Source: Elusimicrobia bacterium CG1_02_56_21 (lineage in GTDB: Bacteria; Elusimicrobiota; Elusimicrobia; Elusimicrobiales; UBA9959). From it: a DNA stretch of 34,698 nt. A model generated the notes under the pieces. The model was not told where the DNA came from and did no database searches. It saw only the letters and a program-made list of their open reading frames with translations. Numbering within the stretch: the first letter of the stretch is position 1; every line of letters starts with the position of its first letter. The stretch lies in the NCBI GenBank assembly GCA_001871115.1, contig MNUR01000138.1, positions 1 through 34,698 on the forward strand. Direction: 5' to 3'. Shown here in pieces: positions 32,661 through 34,698 of the stretch. Both the position numbers and the translations under genes were made by a program.

Positions 32661-32818
32661 AAAATATTTGGGCGCGCGGCTCGTTCGCGCAATTCTCCGG
32701 ACAGCAGCTGCAAGATATTTTTGCGGAGCCGCAAGCGCCAAGTCAATAACCGGAAGGACTGCGTATTTATTACGCTTACCCGGCCCGTACTTATTGCAGA
32801 TAAATACTCCGGGCTTTG

Positions 32819-33127
32819 CTATTTTTTAGGTGATTGCTGTATCAGGACGCCGGTTTTTTTAATTACTTTGCGGAATGCGCTGCCGGTGGCGGCCCAATCC
32901 ACGGTCTCAACTCTGAAAGGGAGGTCGGCCGCTGCAAAAGCCGCGGCCATTTTCTCCAGCCGCGGAAGCACCAGCGGCTTCTCAGTGATAACCGCCAGGT
33001 CCAGATAGGAAAATTTCTTGGCCGTGCCTTCCGCCCTGGAGCCGTAAACCAGCACATCGAATTCAGGCATATGGCCTGCGAGGATGCCTTTTACTTTTTT
33101 AAGAAAAATAGGTTTCAAATCTATCAT
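32819..33127 (-). CDS. HI0073-type minimal nucleotidyltransferase, copy 2
   Basis: This is a paralogue of the gene at 32352, of the same length (102 residues) and about 60 percent identical by eye. It shares MIDLKPIFLKKVK, PEFDV, VYGSRA, SYLDL, KPL, PFRV and TVDWA. It too carries Tyr41 in place of the first catalytic Asp, while Asp43 is kept. A difference is VETVDW in place of VDTVDW for the later acidic residue. Same strand, 158 bases apart, so a tandem duplication is the likely origin. There is no strong ribosome-binding site. A role as degenerate or antitoxin-like nucleotidyltransferase is possible; nothing else is shown. Confidence 0.75.
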   Translation of the reverse strand: MIDLKPIFLKKVKGILAGHMPEFDVLVYGSRAEGTAKKFSYLDLAVITEKPLVLPRLEKMAAAFAAADLPFRVETVDWAATGSAFRKVIKKTGVLIQQSPKK

Positions 33128-33254
33128 AGTTCCGGTCCTGCCTTTAACTTACTGTGATTTAACAACTATCGAACCCAACCCGGCCGTCAGACTGGCTACT
33201 ATCTTCTACCAAATCCCCGCGCCCATAGCAAGCACCCCGCCGGGTATTAAGAAA
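33128..33254. other. Intergenic region, nothing recognised
   Basis: I see no gene, strong hairpin or promoter that I can defend in these 127 bases. Confidence 0.3.
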
Positions 33255-33613
33255 TCAGCGCATCCTGCTCAGCTGTGAGAATGCCAAGGCGGCGAAAACC
33301 GCGGGAGCAAGCAGGTCTAGAAAATACCGGGCGCCGCCCGAGATGATTACCGGCTGGTTAAGCGCCGCGAGCCCCGAATACAGAGAAACCGGCCAGCGCC
33401 GCATTTTCCACAAACCCGCAAGGCAGACAGTTGAGGCAATTACGGAAAGAGCGATATCTGGCGGATACCGGAGCCCTGCCCCCGCGCAAAATCCGGGAAG
33501 ACCACCGGCACCGCCATCAGCGCTCCCGCAAAACCTATCAGGCACAGTACCGTTATCAAGGCCGGCCTGGCCGGAGAGGGCGGGTCCTGAACGGAAGAAA
33601 CGCGCTCCGTCAT
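33255..33613 (-). pseudogene. Small membrane protein gene broken by a frameshift
   Basis: From the ATG at 33613 the frame gives MTERVSSVQDPPSPARPALI, then a membrane helix (ITVLCLIGFAGALMAVPVVF), but ends in a stop soon after. The rest of a matching protein continues in the next frame: RYPPDIALSVIASTVCLAGL, KMRRWPVSLYSGLAALNQPV, and a final helix (LLAPAVFAALAFSQLSRMR). Together they form a plausible 118-residue protein with three or four helices. The break lies between about 33460 and 33495. It could be real decay or a sequencing error. I know similar small membrane proteins but no function. Confidence 0.6.
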
Positions 33614-33813
33614 AAATAATCCTCGTCTTTATTACTCCGCCCCGGTTTTAAATCCAGGCCAGGAGAGAAGTTATTTCTGCCATTGATGCTGTGTAACATT
33701 GGTCACTCTCAACTGATATCAATTGAAATATTGACAATGATATGATATCTTACTCATTGGGTTATTTCTGCTATTTGTGATATTTGTGTTCTAGATAGCA
33801 CTGGGGAAAGTTG
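33614..33813. promoter_or_regulatory. AT-rich upstream region of response regulator 2
   Basis: This 200-base stretch is far more AT-rich than its surroundings. A promoter candidate is TTGAAA (33723-33728), 17 bases, TATCTT (33746-33751). The palindrome TGATATCA is at 33714-33721. GTTATTTCTGC occurs at both 33670 and 33761, as direct repeats 91 bases apart that extend with one mismatch to 15 bases. GGGGAAAG before the ATG at 33814 is a moderate ribosome-binding site. Confidence 0.45.
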
Positions 33814-34236
33814 ATGCACAAAATACTTGTTGTAGAAGACGAAGAAAGCATCACCGAACTTCTCAAGTTCTGCCTTGAGGACGCCGGTTATCTTGTGGTC
33901 ACCACGGACAGGGGCAAAACCGCCCTCGAATGGCTCAAAGAGATCAAGGTGGACATGGCCATACTGGACCTCGGGCTGCCCGACATCAGCGGGATAGAAG
34001 TCTGCTGCGCGATCAAGGAAAACCCTAAAACCAGGGCCATGCCGGTAATAATACTTACGGGCAACAGCTCCAACGAAGCGAAGATGCAGAGCAACCTGAA
34101 AGCCAATGCGGACCTTTTCCTCAACAAGCCCATAAGCACCGACGACCTGAAGAAAGCCGTGGCGTCTATGTTTGAAAAGTCGGAAAAAAAGAAACTGATT
34201 TTAAGGAATTCGCTTAGAACAAGGCTTGATTACTAA
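33814..34236 (+). CDS. Single-domain response regulator (receiver only), copy 2
   Basis: A 140-residue receiver without output domain, paralogous to the one at 31863. It keeps Glu8/Asp9 (VVEDE), phosphorylation site Asp52 (ILDLGLPDISG), the IILTGN Thr and Lys105 (FLNKP). The start ATG at 33814 is chosen over TTG at 33811 because it gives the typical MHKILVVED. The tail EKKKLILRNSLRTRLDY is similar in place and charge to that of copy 1. The last codons overlap the end of the convergent rsmE gene by 4 bases. It has its own AT-rich upstream region with a promoter candidate. Confidence 0.92.
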   Translation: MHKILVVEDEESITELLKFCLEDAGYLVVTTDRGKTALEWLKEIKVDMAILDLGLPDISGIEVCCAIKENPKTRAMPVIILTGNSSNEAKMQSNLKANADLFLNKPISTDDLKKAVASMFEKSEKKKLILRNSLRTRLDY

Positions 34237-34698
34237 CCCAGACGGGTAAGAAGGGCTGAAGCCGCCGCAAGGCAGGCCGTCTCCGCCCTTAAAGTATAAA
34301 GTCCAAGGTTCATGAACAAAGCGTTTTTTGACCGCGCGAATTCAAGTTCCCCCCGCGTGAAACCGCCCTCGGGCCCCACAAAAAGCTTCAAATCGGTTAC
34401 CCCTGCCAGGCTTTTACCAGCTTCGTCCGGGCTAAGCCCTTCGGCGGAAGCGAATATAGAACTCCCGCCCGACGGAAGCAGATCGTCGAGCTTCTCCGGT
34501 TTGCGGACCACCGGCAGGTTCCCGCGGCCGCACTGCTTGGCAGCCGCTGCAATTATCTGACACAGCCGCACCGAGCGCCGCTCCCAGTCGCTGAAGAGGT
34601 GGAATTGCGCCCGGGAGGCCATCACCGGCTGAAAAACTTCCACCCCCGCCTCGGTGCAATGCTCTAAGATGCTTTCAAGGGCAGGCCTAGCTACAACC
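34233..34698 (-). CDS. rsmE: 16S rRNA (uracil1498-N3)-methyltransferase, C-terminal part (cut by window edge)
   Basis: RsmE methylates U1498 of 16S rRNA. The visible C-terminal 154 residues contain the SPOUT knot: the EHCTEAGVEVFQPVMASRAQ lead-in, RLCQIIAAAAKQCGRGNLPVV (the AxxQxxR motif), KLFVGPEGGFTRGELEFA (the S-adenosylmethionine loop VGPEGGF), then MNLGLYTLRAETACLAAASALL (the LGxxxLRxETA motif). The start lies beyond the right window edge. All motifs expected for this half are intact. Confidence 0.92.
   Translation of the reverse strand, partial: VVARPALESILEHCTEAGVEVFQPVMASRAQFHLFSDWERRSVRLCQIIAAAAKQCGRGNLPVVRKPEKLDDLLPSGGSSIFASAEGLSPDEAGKSLAGVTDLKLFVGPEGGFTRGELEFARSKNALFMNLGLYTLRAETACLAAASALLTRLG

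Overview
The window reads as chromosomal DNA of a GC-rich, diderm (Gram-negative type) bacterium. The evidence is TolC, several lipobox lipoproteins, a CsgG family protein, a MacB exporter and peptidoglycan enzymes (MurQ, PBP4-type DacB). Gene style (Ala-rich proteins, LysM/ComM/DprA/TopA/Xer order, DnaA-like protein, small membrane proteins) reminds me of Elusimicrobiota, but that placement is an inference with no marker gene behind it. Several genes end in TGA as a normal stop, so the standard code applies.

Layout: 1-1084 holds the end of a short inverted-repeat element and a decayed IS30-family insertion sequence. 1328-3116 (+) is a secreted hydrolase-fold protein with lost catalytic residues plus murQ. 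3254-5145 contains a membrane polyferredoxin (-), a small membrane protein (+) and ndk (-). 5277-9429 (+) is a compact TolC / HlyD / MacB tripartite exporter operon. 9577-12722 has a Cys-rich secreted protein, dacB (-) and an unrecognised exported protein (+). 12723-13345 is mostly non-coding and carries a 163-bp inverted-repeat element, a second copy of the one at the left edge. 13346-21544 (-) is housekeeping DNA: class II aldolase, Xer recombinase, topA, dprA, a LysM protein and comM. 21603-30295 (-) is the most unusual part: three exported lipoproteins (CsgG, GNA1162-like, LPP20-like), a GAF-type sensor kinase, a DnaA-fold ATPase lacking the arginine finger, and a long acidic protein with repeated DGDKTVVLE motifs, all closely spaced behind one good promoter. 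30461-31705 is mtaB. 31863-34236 holds two paralogous single-domain response regulators flanking two paralogous HI0073-type nucleotidyltransferases and a frameshifted membrane-protein gene. The right edge cuts rsmE.

How it may work together: the kinase (24312-26234) has no response regulator in its operon, while two stand-alone receivers lie 1.5-3.5 kb upstream of that operon. Together with the DnaA-like ATPase and the acidic scaffold-like protein they could form one signalling and localisation module; this is inference. A second recurrent signal is a -10 box (often extended, TGn-TAnAAT) placed 5-8 nt before the start codon of several genes with no Shine-Dalgarno sequence, suggesting leaderless mRNAs.
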